DNA of 64,000 nt from Drosophila pseudoobscura. Lineage: Eukaryota; Arthropoda; Insecta; Diptera; Drosophilidae. The notes under the pieces were generated by a model. The model was not told the origin of the DNA. It searched no databases and was given only the letters and a program-made list of their open reading frames with translations. Within the stretch, counting starts at the first letter, position 1; each line of letters begins with the position of its first letter. Location of the stretch: assembly GCF_009870125.1 (NCBI RefSeq), contig NC_046683.1, positions 43,663,869 through 43,727,868 on the forward strand. The letters run 5' to 3'. This document shows, piece by piece, positions 26,201 through 38,650 of this stretch. The position numbers and the translations under genes are program-made.

Positions 26201-26892
26201 CACTGCCAATCCTGTTAAGTATCTGGAAATCGTTGAGCCCATATCCGATTTTCGTGACTTCCGCAAGGTGAGCAATTCTATGCGATTCCCTCTATTTAGG
26301 ATTCTGCATTATCCTCCATAGATTTTTTTGGAGAAGAACATCAACATCTTTGCCGAGAACGATGCCAGTTTCTATATCGGAAAGGGCTACTTTTCCATCA
26401 AGCATGTGGCCGCAGAGCTCCACACATACGACGTGATGGCCCTCCACTGCAAGCTGATAAAGTTCTATCGGTCCAGCTGGAACCGCTTGGCCTCTCGTCG
26501 CGACATCATTCTGGGCATGAAGAATGCCAAGGACCCTTCGGACTATTCCGAAGTAACGATGCGCGTAACTCCTGACAGTGCGAAGTTTGTGAAGATCTCA
26601 GAGCTCTGCTCGGACGACGTAAATGTCATTCGGCTGGAGTATGAGAACACGTGGCGCAACGTGACCGTAAGTACGAGCGATGGAGTGTCACTCAGCTGTG
26701 CTTCTAGGTATACATTTATTGCTATACATTGCATTATACATGTATGTATATTGTTTTCAGCACTTTACGGATCTGCATCAGGCCGTTTGCTCGCTGAATG
26801 CCAGTGCCTTGGATATGTGCAACAAAGATACGCTTCTTCTGTTCTTTATTCGCCGGTTGTTGGGTGAGATTCGTGTATTGAGTTATTCTTAG
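23210..26892 (+). CDS. DNAI7/CASC1-family protein, tandem copy B (eight exons)
   Basis: Exons: 23210-23345, 23415-23892, 23942-24043, 24111-24633, 24695-26025, 26096-26267, 26322-26666 and 26761-26892. The joined frame is open (1072 aa). The first donor is a weaker GTACGG, chosen because it is the only nearby one that keeps the phase-1 join seen in copies A and C. The family marks match copy A: HWDHYVTCSELPRP near the N-terminus, LLGGIYSIMF at about 421-430, VHWTTKHIV, LGIFGLAFKRYEHF, and the ending ...RVLSYS, as in human CASC1. Copy B lacks the intron that separates exons 2 and 3 in A and C. A Ser/Asp-rich stretch (25790-25850) precedes the conserved C-terminal block. AATAAA lies at 27003-27008. 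A and B are clearly closer to each other than to C, partly because of gene conversion near 25973-26137. Confidence 0.82.
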
Positions 26893-27165
26893 TTTAGTTC
26901 CAACGTCGATTGAGGTTCGTAAATGAAGTTATGTTGTAGGTATCCAGTAGAGTAGTACAAAGTGTGCCTAAAAACATACGCACAAAAATAATGGAATTTT
27001 CAAATAAAAACAGAAACAAAAAAGTTGCTGCTGTCAGATCTATACATAATTCACACTAGAATCAAACGTACACCCACATCGACAACACAACGACACGGGG
27101 GCAAAAAATCTAAAGAAAAACAAAAAAAAAACAACAACAACAACACACAATACGGTGGGGGCAAC
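26893..27165 (+). other. Short spacer between copies B and C
   Basis: A 273-bp AT-rich spacer. It holds the AATAAA at 27003-27008 that probably ends copy B, followed by an A- and AAC-rich leader before the ATG of copy C at 27166 (context GCAACATGC). No TATA box is evident. Confidence 0.5.
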
Positions 27166-30100
27166 ATGCCGAAAAAGGGCTCAAGAAGGTCAAGAAAGTC
27201 AAGTTCCGCCAGATCCAAGAATGATGAGTCTGCCGCGGTACCTCTTTTGTCTGAGGAGGATTGGATGGCTCGGGAGCACGCCTATGTGATGCGCTTACAG
27301 GATCTAAGGGTGTGCGTCGGCTTCATTAACGGTAAATATGATTGGCTTGGACTAAAGATATATGTACGGATCTGACGGATTGCCTTTAGAGTCGATTGAG
27401 GACTACAATGAGCTGCTGAAGCAGCAGCTAATGGACGAACACTGGTCGCGCTATTTGGACTGCGATGGCCTGCCCAGACCCCATTGGCCGCAGGACATCC
27501 GTCGCTTTGTCTTTCAGATGTGGTGCGAGGCGGCGGAGGCCGAACAGAACGTCGTTAGTTGGGCCCTCTCCGTGAACGAGTGCAGCATCCTCACGCAGGA
27601 CATCTTCCGCGTGGACCTCACCCGCAAGAAGCTGGAGCAGGACCTCCGCCCCGACATAGGCAAGCTCTACGATGTGAATATTCGGGGGATTTTGGAGACC
27701 ATCAAGCGCATCGATCGGATACAGCGCAACGAGCTGGAGCTCGCTTATCTATCGCCAGGTCGTATAGTGGAACTGGCAATGGTAGGTCCAATCCTTATCC
27801 TATCTCTTCCTGTCTTTCTATATGCCATCCCTTCTTTGCCATCCCAGATCCATTTTGAACTTTTTAAAGAAATCGAAGCATTCTTCGATACGCTTACTTA
27901 TCGTGTGATCTCCGCCCCCGAGGCCTTTATGACGTAAGATTTGATCGGTAGCAGTAGTAGAAATATTCAATCTTTACAAACGTGCATCTAAAAACAGAAA
28001 TATTGGATGCATCTTGGCCAACTATTGCTACAAGGGCAGCAAATTTAACTTTCAGCTATGGTGTCTGCAAGATGTTCCCATACGCTTCCAGTTTTTGGAG
28101 TAAGTTTCTTTCGAATCTTCAAAGCGAGAGCCATCTAAGGGACTGCCGACTTCTTTCTTAGAGTGCCGGTGATGAATGCCAATCTGGACTGTGTGGGCCT
28201 TCATATCCAGCTGCCGTTCAGCGTACTCTGCGACAATATGACCGTGAGATGTGTGCACACCTTCTTCGATCCGTACTCGGAGCGGTCCAAGAGCTTTGAG
28301 ATGGTGATTGACAGTACTAGCCTGCCGCACGCTGGCCTACTAGACATAGAGGACTCTGTTATCGATGAGTGGCTCACACAGGTGGATATACAGGACGAAA
28401 TAATCACAAAAATGGAGTCGGCTATGCAGCAGTATGAAGATATCAGAGCGTACGTTTAGCATAAGCATAAGCTGTAGAGTCATTTGTTGCATGTAATATG
28501 TTGCATCTACCTTGCAGCAACATCGAGGCCATACAGCCAACGAGGAAGTCAAAGAAGGACGTAAAGACGAAGGGCCAACAGCAAGGGAAGCCAATGAAAG
28601 CACCAAAAGAGCCTCAGGCTCTGCCGGAGGGAATGTTTCCCGATCCGTACAAAATATTCATCGATCGCGAACAGCAGGAGTACCTAAATTTCATGGATCA
28701 ATCGTATAACCCGGCCAAAAATCCTTCTATTCCCGGCGAGGTAAGCCGATTACCCATACCCATTCGATTCCCGGCTCGGTCTACCCAATCCCATTAATCT
28801 TCTCGGCTAGATCAACCTGCGGCGCTTCATTCTAATTGGCGGCATCTTCGCGGTGGACTTTGTGCGCAAGCCCAAGCACACCGCTTTCGAGAAGCTCAAC
28901 ATAACCCTGCACGAGGATGGACGCATCCTGTATGTCGACCGGAACAGGATGGTCGATGAGGCTGATGAGGTGGGCTTGTTCAGCTCCAGGTCCCACCATG
29001 GGACCATAAGGGAGGCGCCGTCTCGGCTGACTGCTGCCCCCAGTCGTCACGAAGTGAAGAGTGCCCCGCTCGAGGAAACAACGGAGGACGGAACGATACT
29101 CTACTTGGGCAAGAACGAGCTGCCGTTCTTCTTCCTCACATTCGATCTGCCCAGGCATCTCTGTCGCTGGGGAAGTCCCACAGTCTGCCTTTTCATCGAA
29201 GAGGAAATCGCGGAACCCGAAGACGAGGAAGTAGTCGAGTCGGAGCCGGAGAAGGTCAGGAAGCGACCGAGGGGCAATAAGGGTTCCCAAAATATGTCCA
29301 TTACCAAGTTCTCTGAGGATGGACGGGAACGAAGTCTGATACCAAAAGTCGACAAGCTCGGCAAGAAAATTGATGATGTGGTGGTGGGCTATCGCAGGCC
29401 AACTGCCACTGTTATCACGCGGCCACGCCACGAATCGAATAACATTTACCGTCTCTCGCATTTTGAATCACTCCGCCGGAGCGCCGTGGGGTCGCGCTGC
29501 AGTACTATCCGTCCCGGAGCGAGGAATTTTGAAATGTCGGGGAAGAGCCTGAACAAGCTGGAGATTTACATGATTCGCAAGCAGTGTATGCCCCGCATCA
29601 TATCCTCGTTCAAGTTTCCTTTGGAATTCAAGGAGGAGCTGGACACCGAGCTGGAAAATAAAAAGGCAGCTGGAAACAAATTACTGCGACGACAATTTGA
29701 GCAAGGTAATGATGAGGAGGCGAACGAAGTGCAGCCTTATCCGCTCTTCAATTTTGAGAGCCAGTTCGCACCGGAACGTGTCTATCCGTACTTTGACGAG
29801 GCAGACCCGTTCTATTACGAAGATCAGGGCAAATCCACAGAGGAGTCTGATGAGTTTGGAAAAGCCCACAGGCATTTTACGACTCAGAGGATCAGTGCCT
29901 TTAACGAACCGTCACTTTTCGGTGTTCTGGCCACTCTGGACGATATACAGAACAAGTACAAGAGTAGCTATAAAAGAACCTTGCCAGAGCTAACGATTAC
30001 GCGTCAGACCAAGGAGCGTTCGTCTCTAACCCGCAAGAGCAGGCTGTCCCAGTCTGCCCGGTCTACCCAAGGTGAGGGTGCTAGAGACGAGATAGATTTC

Positions 30101-31279
30101 CAGGATAGCCGCGATGACGAGGACTCGACCACAAGAAAACCGGAGACGGAGAGCTCAATCTTAAGCAAAAGGGAAACTCTCAGAAAGTCCCGAAAAACCG
30201 AAGCCGCAATTATTTTAAAGGAGATCCTGCCAGAACCAGAACCAGAACCGGCTGAACGAGCGCCACGACCCAAGGTCCTCCACTGGACCACCAATCACAT
30301 ATTACACTCAAAATTCGATGTCGACAAGAGGACCATAACGATTAAGACAGATTGCTTGGGTGTGTTTGGGATCGCCTTCAATCGATATGCCCACTTTCCC
30401 TTCCGCCACTGGTGCCTGGAGCCAAACGAGGAGAAGTAATCACGATCCACGTGCTTGGTGTATTTCTATTTCAGTTTTTATTTATATATTGCAGTCCCGA
30501 CGAGGTCATCTTCACGTTGGACACCTTCTACGTTCGCATTGTGATGTACATTAGCAAGGCAGGTGTACGGGGCTATGTGATCGACCTGCCCAAAGAGTAC
30601 CAGGCCAGGCCGGAGAAGTTCATGAACATTGAAGAGCCCATATCGGATTTTATCGAGCTGCGACAGGTAATACTCGTACTCTGAACAGAGCTCCTTGACT
30701 AAGTCCCTGCACCCTTCCCCATCATTTGACAGCGCTTCCAGGAGATGAACATCAATGTGTTTGCGGAGCCGGATGCCTGCTTCTACATTGACAAGGGCTA
30801 CTTCACGCAGAAGCACTTGGCCACTGAGGTGCATGTCTACAATGCGATGGCTGTGCACTGCAAGCTGATGAGGTTCACCCGCTCCGACTGGAACCGTTTG
30901 GCCACGCGGCGGGACATTATCCTGGGGCTGCGCAACCCCAAGGATCTGGTCGAGGGAGCCGATGTCACGGTTAGGGTGACACCCGACAGCGCCACTTTTG
31001 TGGAGGTCAAAGAGCTCTGCTCCGATGACCTGGACGTGATCAAGCTCGACTACCAGCTCACCTGGCGGAACGTTGGGGTAAGGTCAAGGATCAATAACAT
31101 CACTTGCCTCCACTACAAGCCTGCCTCATGAATCGTTTTCTGCACAGCACTATTCAGACGTGCATCAGTGCATCAACTCCATGTATCCCCATGCCACAGA
31201 CGTACGGAACCGAGATGCAAAGCTGATGTACTACATTCGCAAGCTCTTGCAGGAGATCCGACCCTTGAGCTTCGCTTAG
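27166..31279 (+). CDS. DNAI7/CASC1-family protein, tandem copy C (ten exons)
   Basis: Exons: 27166-27331, 27390-27781, 27848-27933, 27998-28099, 28162-28449, 28518-28740, 28811-30435, 30495-30666, 30733-31077 and 31148-31279. The joined frame is open (1176 aa). Copy C has the same exon skeleton as A, with identical lengths for exons 2-4 (392, 86, 102) and the last three (172, 345, 132), plus one extra intron at 28450-28517. Family marks are HWSRYLDCDGLPRP, LIGGIF at the start of exon 7, LHWTTNHI, LGVFGIAF and the ending ...IRPLSFA. The N-terminus is basic and Ser/Arg-rich. A Glu/Asp-rich insert (about 29200-29260) and a Ser/Arg/Glu-rich stretch (about 30010-30250) lengthen the middle. It is the most diverged of the three. 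An axonemal or sperm role is inferred from the family, not seen directly. Confidence 0.82.
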
Positions 31280-31550
31280 GAACACCAGTGTAAACGCCAA
31301 CCAATGTGGACAGCAGCAGACCAAAAAAATGCATAAACTTTTTAATTAACAGCAATTAGACTCAATTGGCATGCTTTCTGGGTTTTTTCCCTCCCAGCAG
31401 ATGGAGTGCTGGCCGTTGGATAACCCCCATCGGTCTCACTTAACCCGCTCGGCCACGCTTGTGGGCCGGGTTCCACTTGGTTCCCCATAGCTAAAGATAT
31501 AGATGTAGATCTACTCTCTTTTAGCAACTGATCTCCGTTCCGTCTGTACA
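31280..31550 (+). other. Spacer and upstream region of the protease gene
   Basis: This 271-bp stretch contains an AT-rich patch (31326-31370) after the stop of copy C and the likely promoter and leader of the protease gene. I see no clear TATA box or AATAAA. Confidence 0.4.
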
Positions 31551-32455
31551 ATGCGACTTTTCCTGGTGCTGGTGGCCGCGCTATTGGCGGCCGTGAATCA
31601 TGTCCACGCTCAGGAAAACCTGACAATCGATACGGATATGCTAAGCAAGCTGGTGTCCCCCCCATCGGTCTACTCGCGCGTCATTGGAGGCGAGTATACG
31701 ACCATCGAGAAGCTGGGTGGCTACCTGGTGGCCATGCGCTACCGCAACGACTTCATTTGCGGAGGCGGTCTGCTCGCGAGTCGCATAGTCCTCACTGCGG
31801 CCCACTGCTTCCTTGGGCGCGAATTGGTGCAAAGGTGGGAGGTACAGGCGGGCATCACGTCACTGAGCCAGAACGGCCAGCGCGTGGAGCTGGCTGAGTA
31901 CATCTCGCCCAGCGCCTTCCGCGAGCAAGACATGCACATGGATGTGGCACTGGGCCTTCTGTCGAGGCCCGTCTGGGGCAGGAATATAATGCATCTGAAG
32001 CTCTGCACGACCAAGCTCACGTTCGGCCTACAGCTGACCGTCGCTGGATGGGGTCTAATCAATGCCAAAGCCAGTAATTACCAGACTCATCTGCGAAAGG
32101 TCAATGTGCCGATCCTAAACAGGAAACAATGCTTAGCCACCTACATGGATACAGGTGAGTGGTCCTCCTCCTCCTCCTCCTCCTCCTCCTACTGTGAACA
32201 TTTTCAATTGCTAATTTATTGGCTTTTCCTGCAGTCAACCTGACGGACAGCATGTTTTGCGCGGGAGTGCTGGGCAAGAAGGACGCATGCACCTTCGACT
32301 CGGGCGGTCCTTTGGTCATCAATAATCAGGTTTGTGGCATCGTTTCGTTTGGCATTGGATGCGCCAGCCCAAAGTATCCCGGTGTCTACACAGATGTCAG
32401 CTTTGTCAAGCCGTTCATTCAAAGGACCATGGCGGTCTTGTTGAAGAAGAGATAG
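31551..32455 (+). CDS. Secreted trypsin-like serine protease (chymotrypsin fold, S1A)
   Basis: Exons 31551-32154 and 32235-32455, joined in phase 1, give 274 aa. Residues 1-20 are a signal peptide (hydrophobic core [13 protein letters not shown]). A short propeptide ends at R43, followed by VIGG, the usual activation cleavage. The catalytic triad is H85 in LTAAHC, D131 in MDVALGLL and S224 in FDSGGPLV. D218, six residues before the serine, predicts trypsin-like cleavage after Arg/Lys. Cysteine pairs 70-86, 194-210 and 220-244 are as in the family. The residue before DSGGP is Phe instead of the usual Gly. D. melanogaster has a cluster of such proteases near fng that includes Seminase (a seminal-fluid protease), so this is probably a member. 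Which one cannot be decided here. The intron carries a TCC repeat (about 32165-32190). Confidence 0.88.
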
Positions 32456-33126
32456 GCGTCAAATTCGATTTGTAGCTAAGACTTATCGATCGTTCCGAGT
32501 GGCCAGGGCGGGTATTACTTTACCTTCTGCTGTTCCATACTTATTCGATATATTGATCAAGTATATAGCGATTATATAGACAAGGAATCTTTGCTGTTAA
32601 TTAAGAGTTCTACCAGTTGTCAGAGTTTTGCCGTTCCATTTACTTTCTATTCGTGTGTTGGCCTTAATGAATGCCTCGATGGGTCTCCTGCTGCTGCCCC
32701 TTAATTCGCTTTCTCAACACGCAATGGCACAGGACAGGACAGGACAGGAGAGGACAACATTTTCGGGCGTTAATTGTTGTCATTATTTGCATCTTTCTGC
32801 AACTTTCGCGCCCTTCTCTTGGGCGACTCTTGCCATTGCGTGCAGGCGGCGGACGGCAGCTCCTTGCTGATCATTGACTGATTCCATAATTGATTGGACC
32901 TGGATATTGGGACTTGTGCGGGTCTGCTCTGGTCGCCGGTCTCTGGTCTCTGGTCGCTGGTCTCTGGTTTGGTTTTTTTTTTGCCTAAGGGCACAATTTT
33001 AGAAACGACGTTCGACGGTTGGTACTTTTACTTTTGCCTGTCTGCCATCAAAATGTAAATTAGCAGGCGACGGTGCCCATCGCATGACTGACGGCCTTTC
33101 GTCCGCCCCGAACCTGAACGTGGATC

Positions 33127-33195
33127 TGGGCCTGGGCCTGGGCCTGGGCCTGGGCATGGGCCTGGGCCTGGACATGGACCTCGACCTGGACATGG
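33127..33195. repeat. Degenerate (GGGCCT)n hexanucleotide repeat
   Basis: Tandem six-base units drift from GGGCCT through GGGCAT to GGACAT/GGACCT along the array. This shows slippage combined with point mutation. Confidence 0.8.
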
Positions 33196-36114
33196 ATCTG
33201 TAGCTGGAGCTGGAGCTGCGTTTGCCGAATTAGTTTAATAATACAATTAATTGTTATTTATAGCTTCCTTTTGCGCATCGCAAACGCTGCATTTATCGGT
33301 GGGATCGGAGGAGCAGCAGGGAAAGCCTTTTGCAGCCAGACGCTAGTTTGTGGCACGCAAGGCAATTTTGGGCACACAGGTAGATGTGGTGGATGTGGCA
33401 GCAGTGCTTAACGGTTCACCTAATGATAGAGCAGCCGCAGACGTCGCGAGTGGGTGAGGGATAACCAGCTCCAAAAAGAATACATATTTCAGTTGGAATC
33501 GCCAGAAGTTGTGTTTTCTTCAAGATATTCTTTAGATTCCTTTCGACTGCGCCACAGGATATTGAGCGTCTTATAAAGAGAGGCCCACTCGACCGACCGA
33601 TCGACCGACCGACACATATCCAACATAAATATCCCAGAAATGACACTTTGCTGCCATCTACAGCCCCATAGACCCACTGTTCCCGTGGTGCGGATTCGCA
33701 TTAAGTTTATTTATCTGCTTTTAAATGGCATTTTCACTTGCATATAATTCTCATTCCCGTGTAATGCGCACCAGAAACAAAGGCAACATAATGTAACAGC
33801 CGCCATAACAACACGAAGATGCACACAGATACTCTCGGTGTACCAGCTTCCAGCACCCAGCAGCCAGCACCCAGCACCCAGCAGCCAGCAACCAGCAACC
33901 AGCCTCCAGCACCCTGACTGCTCCCTGACTGCCATTTACCACTACTATTTTTAGTAGTGTCATAAATTTATGGCACATTGTGGACCCTAGCACGCGGCTC
34001 AGTCTCTTTCTCGGCTCACGTGGTGAACGCCAGTCTGGAGCAACTCCAAACAGGCCCAGGAAGACGGCATGGATGGCAGGACAGCGACAGGACAGCAGGA
34101 GGTGGCTAGAGGAGGGAGCAGTTGGGAGTGAGGAGGATATTGGGGGCCAACATGCAAAACAACATGCACGCTGGCACCTACTTTACCAATCCAGAGATTT
34201 ACAGATGCCTGCCTGCCACAGATGCCACAGATGCGGCATGGAGCGACTGGGATTGGAACTGGGGTTACCATGAGATTTGCCAATCAAACAAATCAAATAG
34301 GTAGAGCGGATTCGGGTTACATCAGTTTTATAGATACCATTTCGGAATTGTTAATTAAAAGATACACACACACGGGAAGGAAGGGAAGGGAAGGGGCTAC
34401 ATTCGAGAGCATTTGGGAATTTCTATAGAATGCTCGACTTGGTTGGTGGAAGGCAAACAAATGTTTGTGATGGGCAAACACTTGATCAATAGCGGCACAC
34501 TGTCCGTGCGTGTGTGTGTGTATCCGTGTATCCGAGAGATACACTCGTGGATTTTTACGATGCGCCCCGCTCACTGTTTTCCCTGCGAGTGGAGCGTCTC
34601 GAGTGTTTGCATGGCTTAAAAGCCAATAAAATTGTTGTTAATTGTTTTGGTAAATTGAAAATTAGGTTTTGGGAAAAATCATCACAAAAGTATGCGTAGC
34701 GCGCCGCTGCCGCTGCCTCTGCCGCTGCGACTGCCACTGCCACTGCCACTACCAGTGCCTCTGCCACTGCCTCTGCCACTGCCTCTGCCGGCTGGAAACG
34801 AGTTCGAGTTTTATGGCTTTGCTCAACGTATTAACCCCGTCCGGCGATGGTCTTAATGAACTTTGTGAGCGGAACCCTCTGTGCCGCCAGTCGACAGTCC
34901 ACAGTAGACATTCGATCGACATTAGCCCTCATCCCCCAAACGAGACAAATCGAATCGAATCGAATCGTTTTTTTGCTGAAAACAAGCTGAACTTTAATCG
35001 GCTTAAATGTAATTTAACTTATTTCTATGATTCTCTCTCTCTCTTTTTCTCCGTCCTCTGCTTTTCGCCCTTTCTCCTCCCCCGACCCAGCAGAAATCGG
35101 TTAATTAAAGTTCAACAAAGTTTCAAAACCGATTTCATGCCGCGTTGAATCAACAAATTGTAAACTTTTCAAACTATTCAGCCCAGCCCCCGTGATGCCA
35201 AGAGGCGACTCTGGGCGAGGGAGGAGGCAGGGTCTGGGTCTGGGTCTGGACTCTGCTCTAAAAGGGGGCCATCATTTGTACTTACTTAAGTGCTTGATCA
35301 TGCTGATATCATCACCTGGCAACTTTCCTTTGTGCCCGCTACGTACCATCAATGCAATTAGCGTGGTCTGCAGACGCCAGGTGGTCTCCCAGTCACCCAG
35401 TATCCCAGCCATTCTCCACTGTGACCCGCAATCTTAAATCGAAACTCACCAAGAATCTGTAAAGAAATAAATACAAGACAATTTTGTATTACATTTTGGG
35501 TGCAGCAGATAAAACGCGTCTCAAGTCGCGAGGCCAAGTCGACTTATCAATGTCCTTCCTTCTATGATACCTTCCGGATCTGTGGCTCTAGAACGATCCG
35601 GCACTTCTTGGTCTACCTCTCAGTGGATTGGATTCATTGTCTGAGCAGCCCATATACCCCTTGGCAGTGTATCGCAGACAAATATCGAACCGCTGTGTTG
35701 ACAGTTATTGATCGATGATATCGTAAACACAATGTTGAAATTAATTTTCATGCGGCTCTTTCGGCATTCGATTTTCGGTTTTCGGGCTTTGCTTCAGCCC
35801 TCGACGATCTTGTACCTTCAATTGTACGTACTCATTGTGTTGTGACTTGTAATTGCCTTTTATTTTGACTACAGCTGGAAGTCGGCTGCTGGACTAATGG
35901 GTAAGCTTAAGCCCCGTTCCCGTTCCCGTTCTCGTTCCCCGACCGATGATGCATGCTGCATGCCGCGTACTGAGAGGAAGAGAGGCAGAGAAGGCTCAAC
36001 GTTCCAATAAGTGACACTGACTAATACGGAACCATTAATCTCCGAGTGCTTAGCGTCAGACATGCTGGCCGGGCACCCATCAATACGCATCAAAATCGAA
36101 TGCGAATTGTGTAC

Positions 36115-36156
<42 letters not shown>
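36115..36156. repeat. (GGGTAT)n hexanucleotide repeat, seven perfect copies
   Basis: Seven uninterrupted copies of GGGTAT in intergenic DNA. The unit is not the insect telomere repeat (TTAGG), and Drosophila telomeres lack such repeats. Confidence 0.9.
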
Positions 36157-36159
<3 letters not shown>

Positions 36160-38322
36160 GAGACCTATGCATGCACAGAATAGACTCGACTCAACTCGAC
36201 TCCATGCTCCATGACGTATGGGCGACCGCTGCGTCTCGGTTGGGTGTCGGTCGGTGTCTCTGATTTGCCTCCAATGCCCCATTCCGAGTCCCATTCCCAT
36301 TTGCAGTCTCATTCCTGTTCTCATTTCCGTGGACGTGAACGTCAATGCGGCTATGTGGATGTGGATGTGGACGTGGACGTGGGACAAGGCGTGCAATCAA
36401 GCCGTGTGTCTGGGCAGTCAACTAGTCACTCACTTGGTTTTCCCAGTTCCTGGGACTGACTGCGTCAGTCCGTCAGTCAAATGCTCGCTTTAATTTCGCT
36501 CTGTTCTGGTCGGCTCTGGTCTGCCCCATGCCTGGTCTGGCATGACTACCGGGCATAATTTTTAGCCCGACCCAAACGAAAATATGGACCCCAAAGTGGA
36601 CTCAGAAATGAACACATTGCCAGATTGGCGGCTGCGCACGCGCACACAATTGTTGGCCAGGGCTTACTCCACCTTCCTCGATCCACGAGCGATCCACCAC
36701 TGTTCATGCCCCATGCTCCATGCACCCTGCTCCTCCATCCTCCATCCTCCATTCTCCATCCTCCAGCGCGCTTTGGTTCGTTCGCTTTGGCCTGGCGACA
36801 CTCCTAACCGCAGGGCGACTGTGCTGGGGCCCGTTTTCGATTAACGATGAACGAGGACGGAGGCAACTTGAGCGTGTGCCAGCCCAAGCGAAGTGGAGTG
36901 GATGGTGGATAGTGGATAGTGGAGTGGAGTGGAGTGGAGAGAACTAGAGATAGACCTAGTATACACCTAGAGAAACATGCAGTTGGGGGCTTTCATTCAG
37001 CGATTATTCGCTCTTTCAAGATCACTTTGGTCTGTGATTGCTCTGGAAGTCAGCTCCAAGATTTCCCCCAGTGCAAGTCCAAGTGGAGGACTGAGTCCAT
37101 AGCAACGCCTTCGGTTTACATTTTACAATCCTAACAAGGTTAGGTCGGCCGATAAACGGAGCTGCTGCTGCTGCTGCCGCTGCCGCTGCCTAGGCCGTAG
37201 CCCGACTCTGCTGAAGCTGCAGCTGAAGCTCGAGCTGATGTTGAGGTTGGGGCCGTGGCACATGCCTAACCAGCACAGCTATGCAAACACACTCACACCG
37301 AGATACGTTCCATGGCTACGAGCTGTACATACAAAATTGCACATTAAAAATGAGGAATGAGGAGCAGCAGCAGCAGCAGCAGCACCAGGAGGAGGAGGAG
37401 GTGGAATCGAGTCGACCGATGTCTTTTTCTGTGGCAGAACAAGGTTGGTTTGGGGTTTGGGCTCTGGTCTCTGGTCCTGGCTCCGGGATTGGGCTCTGGC
37501 TCTGCTGACTCTCTGGTTAATGCAATTCAGGCGAAAGGCGCACAAAGGGACGGCGAACAAGATGCCGAGTGGCTGATTGTGCGAGCAGCGAAGCTTGCGT
37601 CAGCTGAGGCAGAGGCAGCCGCAAGAGCTTTTGTCGCTGCCACAAACATGGAATATGACAAGCGAGAGAACCAGACAAGAGGCAAGAGGTAGGGGGCCAG
37701 GAGGTAGGGGGGCAGGAGGAGCATGCAAAGCATTGTCAAGTGAGGAAAAGACCAAGTGCCGCAGAAATCCATGCGACAAAAAGGGAAGCGGCGAAGGAGA
37801 GGTAGGAGAAGGAGTACGGTGAAGCACGTGAGGAGATGTGGCAGGCTTGAATGTGTGGGCAGCGCTGGCAAAGAGAGACAGTGGGCGGGGTGGAGCAGGG
37901 GGAAAGAGAGACAATGGCGACAATAAAAATGCGATCGCACAACATGCTCCACAGATAAGTTAACGCAAAGTGACAACGTACAACTTTTAATGGAATTGTC
38001 GTCGCAATGGGAGTGGGGACGGCAGAGAGGAGAGGCCTGGCAAGGAGAGAAGAGAAGAGGAGAGGACTGGAAAAGGAGTCTCCCAATTGGGAGCCCTGCC
38101 AACTTGGGTAAGGAATGGCGTACAGATTGTATAAGGACATGCCGCCAAGGGCCGACCGACAGGACAGAGAGACCTTCAAAGGTAGGGGCAGCCAAAGGAG
38201 GGGAACGGACGGACGCCCACGAGATAGATCCCCACTCGGGTTGGAGAAAGATCGCCTTCGGCAGCTACTGTGGCACATGCCGAGGCGGAACCAACCAGTC
38301 AACGATCGCCGACCGATCAGCA

Positions 38323-38472
38323 AATGAGAGAGGGAGAGGGCGAGAGAGCGGAGAGGAACACGACTAAGAACGAGCGCATGCGCACACGAAGTGCCGGAGA
38401 GAGAGAGAGCGGTTTGCTCCGATTGGAAAACTGCAGTTGTTCTGTTAATGCAGTCCCGGCTGCAGCTGTGCG

Positions 38473-38503
<31 letters not shown>

Positions 38504-38580
38504 GCGCCGGCCCACGCTTCCAATTGGAGCACTGAGAGAGCACTGGGCTCTCTTGCCCGATCTCTGTCGCTCTCCCTGCC
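38323..38580. promoter_or_regulatory. GAGA-element cluster upstream of the fringe promoter
   Basis: Dense GAGAG/CTCTC motifs occur on both strands: 38326-38355, 38397-38410, a long CT run at about 38471-38503, and further GAGAG/CTCTC at 38534-38575. Such clusters bind GAGA factor (Trl) and mark paused developmental promoters. The cluster ends about 75 bases before the predicted start site of fng, the usual promoter-proximal position. Function is inferred. Confidence 0.6.
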
Positions 38581-38650
38581 CGGGGTATGTTTTCTGGTCT
38601 TTCTGGTTTCTGTTTTGTTTACGATTTTCGCTGGAACGCCGACACTCTCG

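Larger units (their letters stand above)
32456..38322. other. Intergenic region upstream of fringe
   Basis: I see no supportable gene. Content is simple-sequence DNA: GGGCCT-type repeat 33127-33195, CAGC-rich tracts near 33845-33910, GGGTAT repeat 36115-36156, (GCTGCC)-type tracts near 34706-34795, and a low-stop, purine-rich block at 37550-38320 in which long frames occur on both strands by composition. Regulatory elements of fringe probably lie here, but none can be named from sequence alone. Confidence 0.45.

Noticed and set aside
35285..35460. Exon-like minus-strand sequence with good acceptor and donor signals (TTTACAG, GTGAGT, GTACGT, TTAAGTAAGT)
   Set aside because: The implied exons are tiny or out of frame with each other. 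The CCCAGTCACCCAGTATCCC wording recurs as repeat-like text elsewhere in the window (about 17281 and 44977).
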